A stretch of DNA of 64,000 bases, taken from Aquabacterium sp. A7-Y. GTDB taxonomy: Bacteria > Pseudomonadota > Gammaproteobacteria > Burkholderiales > Burkholderiaceae_C. Location of the stretch: contig NZ_JAPFBW010000020.1 in assembly GCF_026153205.1 (NCBI RefSeq), positions 62,001 to 126,000 of the forward strand, written 5' to 3'. This document shows positions 39,780 through 49,795 of this stretch, in pieces. The notes beneath the pieces are model-generated. The model had not been told where the DNA came from. It worked only from the letters and a program-made list of their open reading frames with translations, and ran no database searches. How positions within the stretch are numbered: position 1 is the stretch's first letter; each line of letters opens with the position of its first letter. Both the position numbers and the translations under genes were made by a program.

Positions 39780-40658
39780 TCAGGGACGCTGCGCGGGGGG
39801 GCGCGGCAGGTATTTCTCGGGGTACAGCACGCGGTCCCACTCCGGGTGGGAGCGCAGATTGGTGACCAAGCCGGCGCGGAAGTCTTCGTCGGCCGCCCGG
39901 GAGCGCCAGCGCGTGACGAAACGGCCCCGCAGCGCGCGCTCGGCCTGCAGCCAGGTCTGCACGTCCTGATAGGCGACCGCGCCGAGCGGCTTGGCCGCCA
40001 CCTCGCGGCCGCGGTAGCGCTCGACCAGGGGCGGCAAGGTGTCGCGGAAGGCGCGTGGCATGCGCTCCAGCATCGCGGCCGGCGGCCGCGCCGCCACGCT
40101 GCCGCGGCTCTCGCCTTCCTGCAGGTAGGACTCGCCGCTCTTCAGGTTCACGCCACGTTGCGCCTTGCCGTCCTCGCGCTCGGTGAGACGGGCCGCGCCG
40201 GCCTCCGCGAAGGCGAAGACGCGCTGCTCGGCCAGGTGGGCCACCAGCACGCCGTCGGCCACCGCGTCGAGCCGCGCCGAGCCCAGCCCCACGCTGCCGG
40301 GCTTGCCGGCATTGCCTGCGCCCGGCGTCAGCTTGACCCAGCCCTGCTGCAGGTAGAGCTGCGAGGCGCTGCGGCCGCGCTCGCCGGGCAGCGCCGGTTG
40401 CAGCAGCACCCGGCTGCCGGGGCCCAGGTCGGCGATGCTCCCGTCCGGGTATTCAAGGCGCACCAGTGTCGCCGTTGCGCCGGATTCGACGATGTCGTCA
40501 CGTTGCAGACGCACGCCCTCGGAGAGCGAAAACTTCGCGGCGCCGCGGATCAGCAGCGCCTCGCCCTCGAGGATGGTCAGCACGGCCGCCGACGTGTCGG
40601 CCGCCATGGTCCAGCCCGGAAGGCTGCACAAGATCATCCAGACCATCCGCCAGAACAT
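39780..40658 (-). CDS. FecR-domain periplasmic protein
   Basis: A 292-residue exported protein with signal peptide FWRMVWMILCSLPGWTMAA. A FecR domain follows (ILEGEALLIRGAAKFSLSEGV, IVESGATATLVRLEYPDGSIADLGPGSRV), and then about 130 residues without a recognised domain. Outside siderophore systems such FecR proteins are often partners in envelope signalling. The ATG at 40658 follows GGGAGGAAC. It is the first gene of the operon leading to the haem-type sensor (39-base gap) and the Ser/Thr kinase. The promoter must lie in 40659-40842. Confidence 0.85.
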   Translation of the reverse strand: MFWRMVWMILCSLPGWTMAADTSAAVLTILEGEALLIRGAAKFSLSEGVRLQRDDIVESGATATLVRLEYPDGSIADLGPGSRVLLQPALPGERGRSASQLYLQQGWVKLTPGAGNAGKPGSVGLGSARLDAVADGVLVAHLAEQRVFAFAEAGAARLTEREDGKAQRGVNLKSGESYLQEGESRGSVAARPPAAMLERMPRAFRDTLPPLVERYRGREVAAKPLGAVAYQDVQTWLQAERALRGRFVTRWRSRAADEDFRAGLVTNLRSHPEWDRVLYPEKYLPRPPAQRP

Positions 40659-40842
40659 GTTCCTCCCTTGTGTATGGAGCACGCGGCTCCCTTCGATGAT
40701 GGGTCCTGCGTCCCCTGCGACGAGGCACGCATTGTTTCACCGAGACTTCTCCGGTGGTACCCCCGATCGGCTGCCGAAGCGCCCGGCCTGAATTTTTCGG
40801 CCCAGGCGTCAACTATGTCACTGCCGGGCAGGAATTTTCGCG

Positions 40843-41769
40843 TCAAGTCAGCAATTCGATGCCGGCGAGTTGCCGTGCACATTGTTGCCGGATGATGCTC
40901 AAAAGGTCAGCCAGGTAGGGCTTTTGGGACAGGGAGCGTGGTGCCGTGGCATGCAGTTCGCTCCACAGCCCGGCCCGGCCGATGCGCTTGGCCACCACGT
41001 AGTCGTAATCCACATAGTTCTTGACTCCCCAGTTGGGCAGTGCGGCCAGGCCGCGCCGGCTGGCCACCAGTTGCAAGATGGCGATGGTCAGCTCGGCGGT
41101 GCGGCGCTGGAAGCCGACGCCGGCCGGACGCAGGACCTCGCGTATCACATCGATACGCTCCTCGGGGACAGGATAGGTGATCAGGGTCTCGCCTTCGAAG
41201 TCCTGCGCGTCAAGGCGGCGCCGGTGGCGCAGCGGGTGCTCCACCGGCAGCACCGCCAGGATCTCGAAGCGGAACAGCGGCCAGCTCTCCAGGGCCCGCC
41301 GCCCGGGCGTCCGGCTGCCCGGCGCCGAGCCCACCACCAGCTCGCACTTGCCCTCCGCCAGCAAGGCCATCGGATCCGCGTGGAAGCCGGCCACCAGGTC
41401 CACCTCGACCTCGGGCCAGCGACGCCGGAATTCGTCCATCACCGGCATCAGCCAGTCGAAACAGGTGTGGCATTCGAGCGCAATGCGCAGCTCGCCGCGG
41501 GTGTCGCTGTGCGCGCGTGCCAGGTCGCGCTCGGCCTCGTCGACCTGCGGCAAGACCTCGCGCGCCAGTGCCAGCAGGCGTTCGCCGGCCGGCGTGAAGC
41601 GCAGCCCCGTGCTGGTGCGGCGGAACAGCGGCAGCCCGTAGTGGGACTCGACCGCCTTGACCTGGTGTGAGAGGGCCGACTGGGTCAGGTGCAGCCGCTC
41701 GGCGGCCAGCGCCATCTTGCCGGTGTCGGCGATGGCCTGCAGCGAGCGCAGATGGCGGAGTTCGATCAT
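40843..41769 (-). CDS. metR: LysR-family regulator MetR
   Basis: A 308-residue LysR-type activator with an N-terminal winged helix ([35 protein letters not shown]) and an effector domain that binds homocysteine in MetR. Divergent placement from metE and TGAA-N5-TTCA boxes between the genes identify it as MetR. A very long open frame extends upstream, antisense to metE; the ATG at 41769 gives the standard N terminus. The MetR boxes lie 32-65 bases before it, so autoregulation is expected. Confidence 0.95.
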   Translation of the reverse strand: MIELRHLRSLQAIADTGKMALAAERLHLTQSALSHQVKAVESHYGLPLFRRTSTGLRFTPAGERLLALAREVLPQVDEAERDLARAHSDTRGELRIALECHTCFDWLMPVMDEFRRRWPEVEVDLVAGFHADPMALLAEGKCELVVGSAPGSRTPGRRALESWPLFRFEILAVLPVEHPLRHRRRLDAQDFEGETLITYPVPEERIDVIREVLRPAGVGFQRRTAELTIAILQLVASRRGLAALPNWGVKNYVDYDYVVAKRIGRAGLWSELHATAPRSLSQKPYLADLLSIIRQQCARQLAGIELLT

Positions 41770-41800
41770 CGGTGGGAGGGTTTTCGGGAAGGGCTGGACA

Positions 41801-41834
41801 TGAATGAAATTCAAGTGGAACTGAAAAGGTTTCG
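41801..41834. promoter_or_regulatory. two MetR boxes between metR and metE
   Basis: TGAATGAAATTCA (41801-41813) fits the MetR consensus TGAA-N5-TTCA exactly. TGAAAAGGTTTCG (41822-41834) fits 7 of 8 positions. They start 21 bases apart, two helical turns, so two dimers could bind one face of the DNA. Both are placed to control metR and metE. Confidence 0.85.
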
Positions 41835-41901
41835 CTTGATGAATGAAGTGTCCGCAATGAGACTGAAGCCCGTCAAGCCCACCCACCTCCTTCACACCAT
41901 C

Positions 41902-44187
41902 ATGGCCCTCACCCACATCCTCGGATACCCCCGCATCGGCGAACGCCGCGAGCTGAAGTTCGCGCTCGAGTCCTACTGGCAAGGCCAGAGCGCCCTGGAG
42001 GCGCTCGAACTGACCTGCGATGAGCTGGCGGCGCAGCGCTGGCGCCGCCAGCGGGACGCGGGCACAGGCTGGCTCACGGCGGGCGACTTCGCCGCCTACG
42101 ACCTGATGCTGGACCACGCCCTGATGTTCGGCGCCGTGCCCGCGCGCTTCGGACTGGCTCCGGCCGCCGTCGGGCTGGCCGAGAGCTTCGCACTGGCCCG
42201 CGGCACCGCGCAGCAGCCGGCGCTGGAGATGACCAAGTGGTTCGACACCAACTACCACTACCTGGTCCCCGAGCTCGCGCCCGACCAGCGCTTTTCGCTC
42301 CACGCGTCGCGCTACCTGGCCCAGGTCGACGCCGCCCTGGCCACCGGCGGGGCGGTCAAGCCGGTGCTGATCGGGCCCCTCACCTTCCTGCGGCTGTCCA
42401 AGCTGGACGGTCCGGGCGAGCGGCTGGCCCTGCTGCCGCAGCTGCTGGAGGTGTACGCCGAGCTGCTCGAAACGCTGCACCGCCGGGGCATCGAGTGGGT
42501 ACAACTCGACGAACCGGTGCTTGTGACCGACCTGGAGACGGCCTGGCAGGACGCTTTCGAGCAGGCCTATGCGCGGCTTGCCGTCGGGCCGCGCCCGCGC
42601 CTGTTGCTCGCAACTTACTTCGGCCCGGTCCTGCACCACCTGCCGCTGATCGGCGCGCTGCCGGTCGACGGGCTGCATGTCGACTTGGTGCGCGGCGCCT
42701 CGCAGCTCGGCGCCGTGGCCGCCGCGCTGCCGTCCGGCCGGGTGCTGTCGGCCGGCGTCATCGACGGCCGCAACATCTGGCGCACCGACCTGCGGCGGGT
42801 CCTGAAGCAGCTGCAGCCGCTGCAGGCCGAGCTGGGCGATCGCCTCTGGATCGCTCCGTCCTGCTCGCTGCTGCACGTGCCCTGCAGCCTGGCCCATGAA
42901 AACCGGCTGGAGCCGCAGGTGCGCCGCTGGCTGGCCTTCGCCGACGAGAAGCTGGGCGAGCTGGAGGTGCTGCGGCGCGCGCTGGTCGACGGCGAGGACA
43001 GCGTGCAAGAGGCCCTGGCCGAGAGCGACGCGAGCCTCGCCGCGCGGCGACATTCGCGCCTCGTCACCAACGACTATGTCACCAAGCGCCTGGCCAGCGT
43101 GGACGACTCGATGGCTCGGCGTACGGCCCCCTTCGCCGAGCGCATCGTGCAGCAGCGCCAGGCGCTGCAGCTGCCCCTGCTTCCGACCACCACCATCGGC
43201 TCCTTCCCGCAGACACCGGAGATCCGCGCCGCTCGCGCGGCGCACCGGCGCGGCGAGCTGGGCGCCTTCGACTACCTGCAGGCGATGCGGCGCGAGATCC
43301 GCCACGCGGTGGAGCAGCAGGAAAACCTCGGCCTGGACGTGCTGGTGCACGGGGAGCCGGAGCGCAACGACATGGTGGAGCACTTCGCCGAGCACCTGTT
43401 CGGCTTCGGCATCACCGAGAACGGCTGGGTGCAGAGCTACGGCTCGCGCTGCGTCAAGCCGCCCATCATCTACGGCGATGTCTACCGGCCCGAGGCGATG
43501 ACGGTGGACACGACCCGCTATGCCCAGTCGCTGACCAGCAAGCCGGTCAAGGGCATGCTGACCGGCCCGGTGACGCTGCTGCAGTGGTCCTTCGTGCGCG
43601 ACGACCAGCCGCGCGAGCAGACCGCTCGCCAGCTGGCGCTCGCGATCCGCGACGAGGTGAGCGACCTGGAGAAGGCGGGCATCCGCATCATCCAGATCGA
43701 CGAGCCGGCCTTCCGCGAAGGGCTGCCGCTGCGCCGCGAGGACTGGCCGGCCTACCTGGACTGGGCCGTGAACGCCTTCCGGCTGGCTGCCTGCGGCGTG
43801 GCCGATGGCACCCAGATTCACACCCACATGTGCTACTCGGAGTTCAACGACATTCTGCCCGCCATCGCGGCGCTCGATGCCGACGTCATCACCATCGAGA
43901 CCTCACGCTCGCGCATGGAGCTGCTCGACGGATTCGGCGCGTTCGCCTATCCCAACGAGATCGGCCCGGGCGTCTACGACATCCATTCGCCGCGCGTGCC
44001 CGGCGTCGAGGAGATGCAGCAGCTGCTCGACCGCGCCTGCCAGGTGGTCGATCCGCGGCGGCTCTGGGTCAACCCCGACTGCGGGCTCAAGACCCGCCGC
44101 TGGACCGAGACCATGGCAGCGTTGCGCCACATGGTCGAGGCCGCGAAAGCGGTGCGCGCTCGGTTGACCGAAGAGGCTGTGCACTAG
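41902..44187 (+). CDS. metE: cobalamin-independent methionine synthase
   Basis: A 761-residue zinc enzyme that transfers the methyl group of 5-methyltetrahydropteroyl-triglutamate to homocysteine. The N-terminal half starts [17 protein letters not shown]. The C-terminal catalytic barrel starts [16 protein letters not shown] and carries zinc ligands in [10 protein letters not shown], the Glu in [13 protein letters not shown] and Cys in NPDCGLKTR. The start at 41902 matches the family N terminus, though no good Shine-Dalgarno is visible; ATGs at 41839-41860 are less likely. MetR boxes upstream predict homocysteine-dependent activation. Confidence 0.97.
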   Translation: MALTHILGYPRIGERRELKFALESYWQGQSALEALELTCDELAAQRWRRQRDAGTGWLTAGDFAAYDLMLDHALMFGAVPARFGLAPAAVGLAESFALARGTAQQPALEMTKWFDTNYHYLVPELAPDQRFSLHASRYLAQVDAALATGGAVKPVLIGPLTFLRLSKLDGPGERLALLPQLLEVYAELLETLHRRGIEWVQLDEPVLVTDLETAWQDAFEQAYARLAVGPRPRLLLATYFGPVLHHLPLIGALPVDGLHVDLVRGASQLGAVAAALPSGRVLSAGVIDGRNIWRTDLRRVLKQLQPLQAELGDRLWIAPSCSLLHVPCSLAHENRLEPQVRRWLAFADEKLGELEVLRRALVDGEDSVQEALAESDASLAARRHSRLVTNDYVTKRLASVDDSMARRTAPFAERIVQQRQALQLPLLPTTTIGSFPQTPEIRAARAAHRRGELGAFDYLQAMRREIRHAVEQQENLGLDVLVHGEPERNDMVEHFAEHLFGFGITENGWVQSYGSRCVKPPIIYGDVYRPEAMTVDTTRYAQSLTSKPVKGMLTGPVTLLQWSFVRDDQPREQTARQLALAIRDEVSDLEKAGIRIIQIDEPAFREGLPLRREDWPAYLDWAVNAFRLAACGVADGTQIHTHMCYSEFNDILPAIAALDADVITIETSRSRMELLDGFGAFAYPNEIGPGVYDIHSPRVPGVEEMQQLLDRACQVVDPRRLWVNPDCGLKTRRWTETMAALRHMVEAAKAVRARLTEEAVH

Positions 44188-44228
44188 CGTGCAGGGCGGG
44201 CCGGCCCGCTACAGACCGGCACACGCCG

Positions 44229-44262
44229 GGGTACCCAGGGCCGCTACAGTGCGTGGGTACCC
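44229..44262. repeat. inverted repeat of GGGTACCC before the DUF72 gene
   Basis: GGGTACCCA (44229-44237) and TGGGTACCC (44254-44262) form a perfect 9-bp inverted repeat. Each arm holds the 8-bp palindrome GGGTACCC, with centres 25 bases apart and TACAGT between them. It ends 12 bases before the next GTG start. It could be an operator or an RNA hairpin. Confidence 0.4.
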
Positions 44263-44274
44263 GACATCCCGACC

Positions 44275-45375
44275 GTGAGCCGCACGTCCCGTCCCCCCAG
44301 TCCGCAGCCCAGTCTGTTCGCCTTCGAGGAGGAAGAGGCGCAGCCCCAGGCCGCGGCGTCGCCCGCCGAAACCGTGGCGATGCCGCCCGGGCGCGCGCCG
44401 TCGCGCCGCGCCGGCGAGGAACCGGGACGGCTGGAGCCCGCGACGCTGAATCCCGAGGTGCAACGGGTCGCCGATGCGCTCCACCCGAACATCCGCCTGG
44501 GCACCTCGTCGTGGAACTTTCCGGGCTGGCACGGGCTGGTCTGGGGCCGGGAGTATGCCGAGAGCACGCTGTCGCGGCGCGGCCTCACCGCCTATGCCCG
44601 GCATCCCCTGCTGCGCTGCGTCAGCCTGGACCGCAGTTTCTACCGCCCGCTCGATGCCGCCACCTACTCCGGGCTGGCGGCCCAGGTCCCGCCCGGCTTC
44701 CGCTTTGTCGTGAAGGCGCCCTCGCTGGTCACCGACGTCGTCGTGCGTGCCAGCGATGGTCGAGGCATCGAACCCAACCCGCTGTTCCTGGATCCGACCG
44801 CCGCGGTCGAGCAGGGCCTGAAGCCGGCGATGCAGGGCCTGGGAGAAACGCTGGGGGTGCTGGTGTTCCAGGTCTCGCCGCTGCCGCGGGCCTGGCTGGC
44901 CGAGCCGCAGCGCTGGCTGCAGGCGCTGGAGCGGCTCTGGGAGGCGCTCCAGGCCGCCCGCCGGGAGGCCGGCCACCCGGTGCTGCTGGCCCTCGAAGTG
45001 CGGGACGCCGAGCTGCTGACGCCCGAGCTGGCCGCCTTGCTCAAGCGCCACGAGGTGCGCTATTGCCTGGGCCTGCACGACCGCATGCCGCCCATCGAGG
45101 CGCAGCTGCCGATGCTGCGCGCGCTCTGGCCCGGTCCGCTGGTGTGCCGCTGGAATCTGCAGCGCGGATTCAAGTACGAGCCGGCACGGGCGCAGTTCGC
45201 TCCCTTCAACGCGATCAAGGCGCCCGACCCGGCCACCCGGCAGGTGCTTGCCAAGGTCGTCGCTGCGACCGCACTGGCCGGCCATGCGGTTTTCGTAACC
45301 GTCAACAACAAGGCCGAAGGCAGTGCGCCTTTGTCCCTCTGGGAGCTGGCAAAAACCGTGCTTGAACGAGGCTGA
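44275..45375 (+). CDS. DUF72 family protein
   Basis: A 366-residue protein of the DUF72 (YecE) family, predicted TIM-barrel proteins of unknown activity. Family motifs are IRLGTSSWNFPGWHGLVWG, SFYRPLDAATYSGLAAQVPPGFRFVVKAP, and FVTVNNKAEGSAPLSLWELA. The first 65 residues are a Pro/Ala-rich extension. It starts with GTG at 44275; a start nearer the domain is possible. The same-strand gene behind metE is 87 bases away, and the inverted GGGTACCC repeat intervenes, so it probably has its own promoter. Confidence 0.85.
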   Translation: MSRTSRPPSPQPSLFAFEEEEAQPQAAASPAETVAMPPGRAPSRRAGEEPGRLEPATLNPEVQRVADALHPNIRLGTSSWNFPGWHGLVWGREYAESTLSRRGLTAYARHPLLRCVSLDRSFYRPLDAATYSGLAAQVPPGFRFVVKAPSLVTDVVVRASDGRGIEPNPLFLDPTAAVEQGLKPAMQGLGETLGVLVFQVSPLPRAWLAEPQRWLQALERLWEALQAARREAGHPVLLALEVRDAELLTPELAALLKRHEVRYCLGLHDRMPPIEAQLPMLRALWPGPLVCRWNLQRGFKYEPARAQFAPFNAIKAPDPATRQVLAKVVAATALAGHAVFVTVNNKAEGSAPLSLWELAKTVLERG

Positions 45376-45417
45376 CATCTATGCCGGGGCGGCAAAGGGG
45401 AAGATACTGATTCCGCC

Positions 45418-46131
45418 ATGCCCGGAAGCAAGCTAGAGGATTCCAAGCACCGCCCCGGCGACGCCGATCAGGCGCATGCCCTGGGACATCTGCGCGCGTC
45501 CACCCGGCAGCTCTTCAACCCGCTGGACCGTGCCAGCGAGGTGGCGGGCGGCTTGCTCGTCCTGGTCATCTTCACAGGCGCTTTCGCCATCCTCGGGCGC
45601 GATGCACGCACCGTCCTGCTCGGCGCCCTGTCCTCCAGCTTCGCCTGGAGCCTGATCTGCGCCGCGATGTATCTGCGCCGCATGTGGCTGGCGCGGGAGC
45701 GCCAGCAGCGCCTGCTGCATGCGCTGTCCCGGGCCGACAGCGACGAGGCCTTCCTCAACAGCCTGTCCCGCGAGCTGCCCGAGACCTGGGTGCGCAGCCT
45801 CACCCCCCAGGAGCTGGCACGGCTGCGTGCGATGCTGCCCCGGCCGCCACAGGCCTCGGCCGGCCGGCTGAGCCAGCCGCTCGACCTGCTCGGCGCCACG
45901 GCCATCTTCGCGCTGGTGTTCTGGGCCACCTTTCCGGTGGCCTTGCCGCTGCTGTGGCTCAGCCACGTCCCGGCGGCACTGCGCATCACGCACGGCCTGG
46001 TGGTGCTGCTGCTGTTCTGCCTCGGGCTCGTGATCGGCCGGCGCCAGGGGGCGCGGCCGGTGGCCCTGGGCCTCAGCCTGGCCGGCCTGGGCGCCTTGCT
46101 GACCGGGCTCTGCATGGCCCTGCAGCCCTGA
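45418..46131 (+). CDS. multi-pass membrane protein, VIT/CCC1-like
   Basis: A 237-residue protein with about five hydrophobic segments (VAGGLLVLVIFTGAFAILG, LLGALSSSFAWSLICAAMYL, then three in the C-terminal half ending LGLSLAGLGALLTGLCMAL). The first part (DRASEVAGGLLVLVIFTGAF, then SSSFAWSLICAAMYLRR) resembles VIT1/CCC1-type membrane proteins, but metal-binding residues cannot be assigned. Transport is a guess. It lies 42 bases after the DUF72 gene and is convergent with the acylase. Confidence 0.65.
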   Translation: MPGSKLEDSKHRPGDADQAHALGHLRASTRQLFNPLDRASEVAGGLLVLVIFTGAFAILGRDARTVLLGALSSSFAWSLICAAMYLRRMWLARERQQRLLHALSRADSDEAFLNSLSRELPETWVRSLTPQELARLRAMLPRPPQASAGRLSQPLDLLGATAIFALVFWATFPVALPLLWLSHVPAALRITHGLVVLLLFCLGLVIGRRQGARPVALGLSLAGLGALLTGLCMALQP

Positions 46132-46155
46132 CTCGACGGACCACCCTGCCAGGGA

Positions 46156-48564
46156 TCACTGCGGCTGCAGCACCAGCTCCGATTCGCTCTCCCCGCCCCA
46201 CAACGGCACGTACTCGCCCTTGGCCCAGGGCCACATGAAACCCCGGTACAGGCGCGAGAACGGCAGGCCGGACTGCCCGCTGGAGTGCATCACGCGGGAG
46301 GCCGCCGGCGTGCCAAGGTCGTAGATCGCGCGCAGGCTGGGGCCGTGTTCGTTGAGGTAGAGCGCGCCGCTCAGTTCGTCGGGCTTGAGGCTGACCCGGC
46401 TGGCGTTGACGGTATGGGTGTCCCCGCCGACCGGGACCCGCAGCTCGAACAGCTGAGCCAGCGGCTTGACCTTGCTGAAGGGCCGGTGCTCCGAGCGCGC
46501 CTGGTGCGCTTCGCCCCAGCGCCAGGCCGCGACCTCCGCACCATACGCCGCCTGGAGTTCGCGCAGTGCACCATCGAAGGCCAGGTCCATGATCTGCTGG
46601 CAGGTCTCGGCCGCAGCGGTGGTCTTGTTGTCGCACCACCACGCGTTGTTGCCCTCCAGCATGCCTTCGACAGCGTCGTAGAAAGAGCGCGTGTCGACCC
46701 GCTTCCACAGCTCGGGCCCCAGTTCGTCGGCGATCAGGAGCTGGTAGAGCTGGCGCGTCCAGGCCCACAGGATCAGCGGCGCGGCCTGGTCGGCCGCCAT
46801 GTTGCCGCGCGAGCCGGCCAGTTGCTGCTGGGCATCCGCGGCCAGCGGATGGCTGGAGCGCGCCTTGCGGATCCAGGGCAGCAGGCGCTGCGCCGCGAGC
46901 GAGACCTGGTCGGCCTGCAGGGCCGCCATGCTGGCCCTGCCGTGCCGCGGCGCCGCCTGGAGCAGCTGCTCGATGCGCTGCTGCCGGTAGGGCACGGTCC
47001 ATTCGCTGGTCAGGTAGTGCGGGTAGTCGGCGGCGTGGATGCGCTGGTTGGCGGTGGCGATCCAGCCGCGCGGCGGGTCGAACTCGCGCGGGGTCAGCGT
47101 GGGGTCGAGGAAGCCGGTCCAGTCATAGCGGGCCTCCCAGCCCGGCGCCGGCGCCAGCCCGCGCAGGTCGTGCTCCGCGCCACGCACCGGGACCCGGCCG
47201 GCCGCCACCATGCCGATGCGCCCGGCGGTGTCGGCCACCACCATGTTCTGCATCGGTGCGATGTGCAGGGCCGAGGCAGCAACGAACTCGTCCACCGAGC
47301 GCGCCTTGTTCATCGCCAGGCCGGCCTCGAAGGTGGTGTTGGGCGCGTCCAGCGCGGTCCAGCGCATGGCGAGCGCATAAGCCGGCCGGCCCCGCGGGCC
47401 GGTCAGCCCGTCGGCGGCCCCCGGGGCGTCGGAAATCACCGGGCCGTGGCGGCTGGCGCGCACCGTCACCCGGGTGTCCACCCGCCCCTTCACCTTGATC
47501 ACTTCCTCGCGGGTCTCGAAACGCTTCCAGCCCTCGGGGGTCAGGTACTGCATCGGATCGTCCGGATGCAGCTGCTCCAGGTAGAGATCCTGCACGTCGG
47601 GCGCGGTGTTGGTGTAGCCCCAGGCGACGTGCTCGTTCTGGCCCAGCACCACCGCCGGCAGTCCGGGCATGGTGGCGCCGGCAACCTTGTAGCCGGGCGC
47701 CTCGAGCCGGGCGAAGTACCACAGCGCCGGCGCCGACAGGCGCAGGTGCGGGTCGTTGGCCAGCAGCGGCTTGCCCGACTCGGTGTGCGAGCCGGCCACC
47801 ACCCAGTTGTTGGATCCGACCCCTTCGATGCCCGACTCGGGCGCGTCCCGCTGCGCCCGCTCGCCCAGCCCGGCGTCGACGCGCAGCCCGCGGTAGAGCG
47901 CCGCATAGTCCATGGTCGGCAGCGGCTTCTCGCCCGGATAGGGCGGCAGCAGCTCGTTGATGCGCTCCACCGGCAACTTCAGCGCCAGGCGCATGCGCAG
48001 CAGCTCGTTGTTCCAGTTGCCGCCCAGGTCCCAGGCCATCATGGTCATCCAGGCCAGGCTGTCGGCCGGCTCCCAGCGCCCGGGCTGCAGGCCCAGTGCC
48101 AGGAACTCCGGCGGCCGCGCGCCCATGTGCCGGGCCACGTAGGCGTTGATGCCCGCCGCATAAGCGTCCAATGCGCCACGCGCCTCGCCGGCCACGCTCT
48201 CGAGCTGCTGCTCGGCGGCTCGGCGCACCCCCAGGCTGCGCAGGAACACGTCGGTGCCGACCGCGCTGTCGCCGAAGGCTTCGGCCAGCTGGCCGGCGCC
48301 GACGCGGCGGTGCATCTCCAGCTGCCAGAGCCGGTCCTGGGCATGCACGAAACCCAGGCCCCACATCACGTCGGCGAGCGAGTCGCCCCGGATGGTCGGG
48401 ATGCCGTGCGCGTCCCGGCTGATCCGTACCTCAGCCTTCAGGCCCTGCACCCGCACCACTCCGTCGGTCTTCGGCAAGGCCTGGTGCACATACCACCAGG
48501 ATGCCGCCACCACCAGGACAATCAGCAGGACCAGCGCCCACAGGACTCTACGCATCCACTTCAC
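46156..48564 (-). CDS. penicillin acylase family Ntn-hydrolase
   Basis: An 802-residue precursor of the S45 family. It has an N-terminal anchor or signal (VLWALVLLIVLVVAASWW), then RISRDAHGIPTIRGDSLADVMWGLGFVHAQDRLWQLE typical of the alpha chain. The autocatalytic Ser251 is in GVGSNNWVVAG and becomes the beta-chain N terminus. PMQNMVVADTAGRIGMVAAGRVP follows. Such enzymes cleave amides, including acyl-homoserine lactones in some members; the substrate here is unknown. I choose GTG 48564 because AGGAG lies 7 bases upstream, rather than TTG 48579. Confidence 0.9.
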   Translation of the reverse strand: MKWMRRVLWALVLLIVLVVAASWWYVHQALPKTDGVVRVQGLKAEVRISRDAHGIPTIRGDSLADVMWGLGFVHAQDRLWQLEMHRRVGAGQLAEAFGDSAVGTDVFLRSLGVRRAAEQQLESVAGEARGALDAYAAGINAYVARHMGARPPEFLALGLQPGRWEPADSLAWMTMMAWDLGGNWNNELLRMRLALKLPVERINELLPPYPGEKPLPTMDYAALYRGLRVDAGLGERAQRDAPESGIEGVGSNNWVVAGSHTESGKPLLANDPHLRLSAPALWYFARLEAPGYKVAGATMPGLPAVVLGQNEHVAWGYTNTAPDVQDLYLEQLHPDDPMQYLTPEGWKRFETREEVIKVKGRVDTRVTVRASRHGPVISDAPGAADGLTGPRGRPAYALAMRWTALDAPNTTFEAGLAMNKARSVDEFVAASALHIAPMQNMVVADTAGRIGMVAAGRVPVRGAEHDLRGLAPAPGWEARYDWTGFLDPTLTPREFDPPRGWIATANQRIHAADYPHYLTSEWTVPYRQQRIEQLLQAAPRHGRASMAALQADQVSLAAQRLLPWIRKARSSHPLAADAQQQLAGSRGNMAADQAAPLILWAWTRQLYQLLIADELGPELWKRVDTRSFYDAVEGMLEGNNAWWCDNKTTAAAETCQQIMDLAFDGALRELQAAYGAEVAAWRWGEAHQARSEHRPFSKVKPLAQLFELRVPVGGDTHTVNASRVSLKPDELSGALYLNEHGPSLRAIYDLGTPAASRVMHSSGQSGLPFSRLYRGFMWPWAKGEYVPLWGGESESELVLQPQ

Positions 48565-48756
48565 AAGGGGTCTCCTCAAGCTGCTTTTCGATGTGAGGAG
48601 CGAGGGTACCGCAAGGCCGCCCGCCAGGGCCCCCGGGGAACCGTTGCACCGGCCCGCCTGTCACGCCACGCGGAAAAACGGAGAAAGATGGAGAATGAGG
48701 GCCCATCGGGCCGCTGCCCTGCCCCCTGGCGGGGGGCGCATCCCGCAAGAAGTGCC

Positions 48757-49767
48757 ATGAACATCATCATCCTGGACGACTATCAGGACGCGGTGCGCAA
48801 GCTCCGCTGCGCCGCCCAGCTGGAGCGCTACAACGCCAAGGTCTTCACCAACACCGTCAAGGGCATCGGCCAGCTCTCGGTGCGGCTGCGCGACGCCGAC
48901 GTGCTGGTGCTGATCCGCGAACGCACCCACTTTCCCCGCCAGCTGCTCGAAAAACTGCCCAAGCTCAAGCTGATCGCCCAGACCGGCCGGGTCGGCCCGC
49001 ACATCGACGTCGATGCCTGCACCCGCCTGGGCATCGCGGTGGCCGACGGGGTCGGCTCCCCGGTGGCGCCTGCCGAGCTGACCTGGGCCCTCATCATGGC
49101 GGCGATGCGCCGCCTGCCGCAGTACATCGGCAACCTCAAGCACGGCGCCTGGCAGCAGTCGGGCCTGAAGTCGGCCTCCATGCCGCCCAATTTCGGGTTG
49201 GGCATGGTGCTGCGCGGCAAGACGCTGGGCCTGTGGGGTTACGGCAAGATCGGCCAGCTGGTGGCGAGCTACGGGCGCGCCTTCGGCATGAAGGTGCTGG
49301 TGTGGGGCAGCGAGAGCTCGCGCGCCAAGGCCCAGGCCGACGGCTACGACGCGGCCTTCACCCGCGAAGCGCTCTTCGAGGCCAGTGACGTGGTCTCGCT
49401 GCACCTGCGCCTGGTGGACTCGACACGCGGCCTGGTGCGCCTGGACGACCTGCTGCGCATGAAGCCGAACGCGCTGTTCGTCAACACCTCGCGCGCCGAG
49501 CTGCTGGAGGAGAACGCGCTGGTCAGCGCGCTCAACCGGGGCCGGCCCGGCATGGCTGCCGTCGACGTCTTCGAGAGCGAGCCCATCCTGCAGGGGCACC
49601 CCCTGCTGCGGCTGGAGAACGCGGTGTGCACGCCGCACATCGGCTATGTCGAGCAGGACAGCTACGAGCTGTACTTCAACGCCGCCTTCGAGAATGTCAT
49701 CAACTTCATCAACGGCACACCCAGCAACATCGTCAATCCGGACGCGCTGAAGGTGATCCGAGGATGA
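48757..49767 (+). CDS. D-isomer-specific 2-hydroxyacid dehydrogenase
   Basis: A 336-residue NAD-dependent dehydrogenase of the D-2-hydroxyacid family. It has the coenzyme motif LGLWGYGKIGQLVASYGRAFG, the catalytic Arg near NTSRAELLEENAL, and His in CTPHIGYVEQDSYELYF. It is closest in feel to the phosphoglycerate-dehydrogenase-like group; the substrate is unknown. The start at 48757 is MNIIILDDYQDAVRKL, typical of this group. The MFS gene follows after 28 bases, so the two may form an operon. Confidence 0.88.
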   Translation: MNIIILDDYQDAVRKLRCAAQLERYNAKVFTNTVKGIGQLSVRLRDADVLVLIRERTHFPRQLLEKLPKLKLIAQTGRVGPHIDVDACTRLGIAVADGVGSPVAPAELTWALIMAAMRRLPQYIGNLKHGAWQQSGLKSASMPPNFGLGMVLRGKTLGLWGYGKIGQLVASYGRAFGMKVLVWGSESSRAKAQADGYDAAFTREALFEASDVVSLHLRLVDSTRGLVRLDDLLRMKPNALFVNTSRAELLEENALVSALNRGRPGMAAVDVFESEPILQGHPLLRLENAVCTPHIGYVEQDSYELYFNAAFENVINFINGTPSNIVNPDALKVIRG

Positions 49768-49795
49768 GCCCCGACCTGCCCGTGCCGGTGGCGCC

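Noticed and set aside
46285-48756. A long plus-strand extension in front of the 2-hydroxyacid dehydrogenase
   Set aside because: It runs antisense through the whole acylase gene; the true dehydrogenase N terminus is at 48757.
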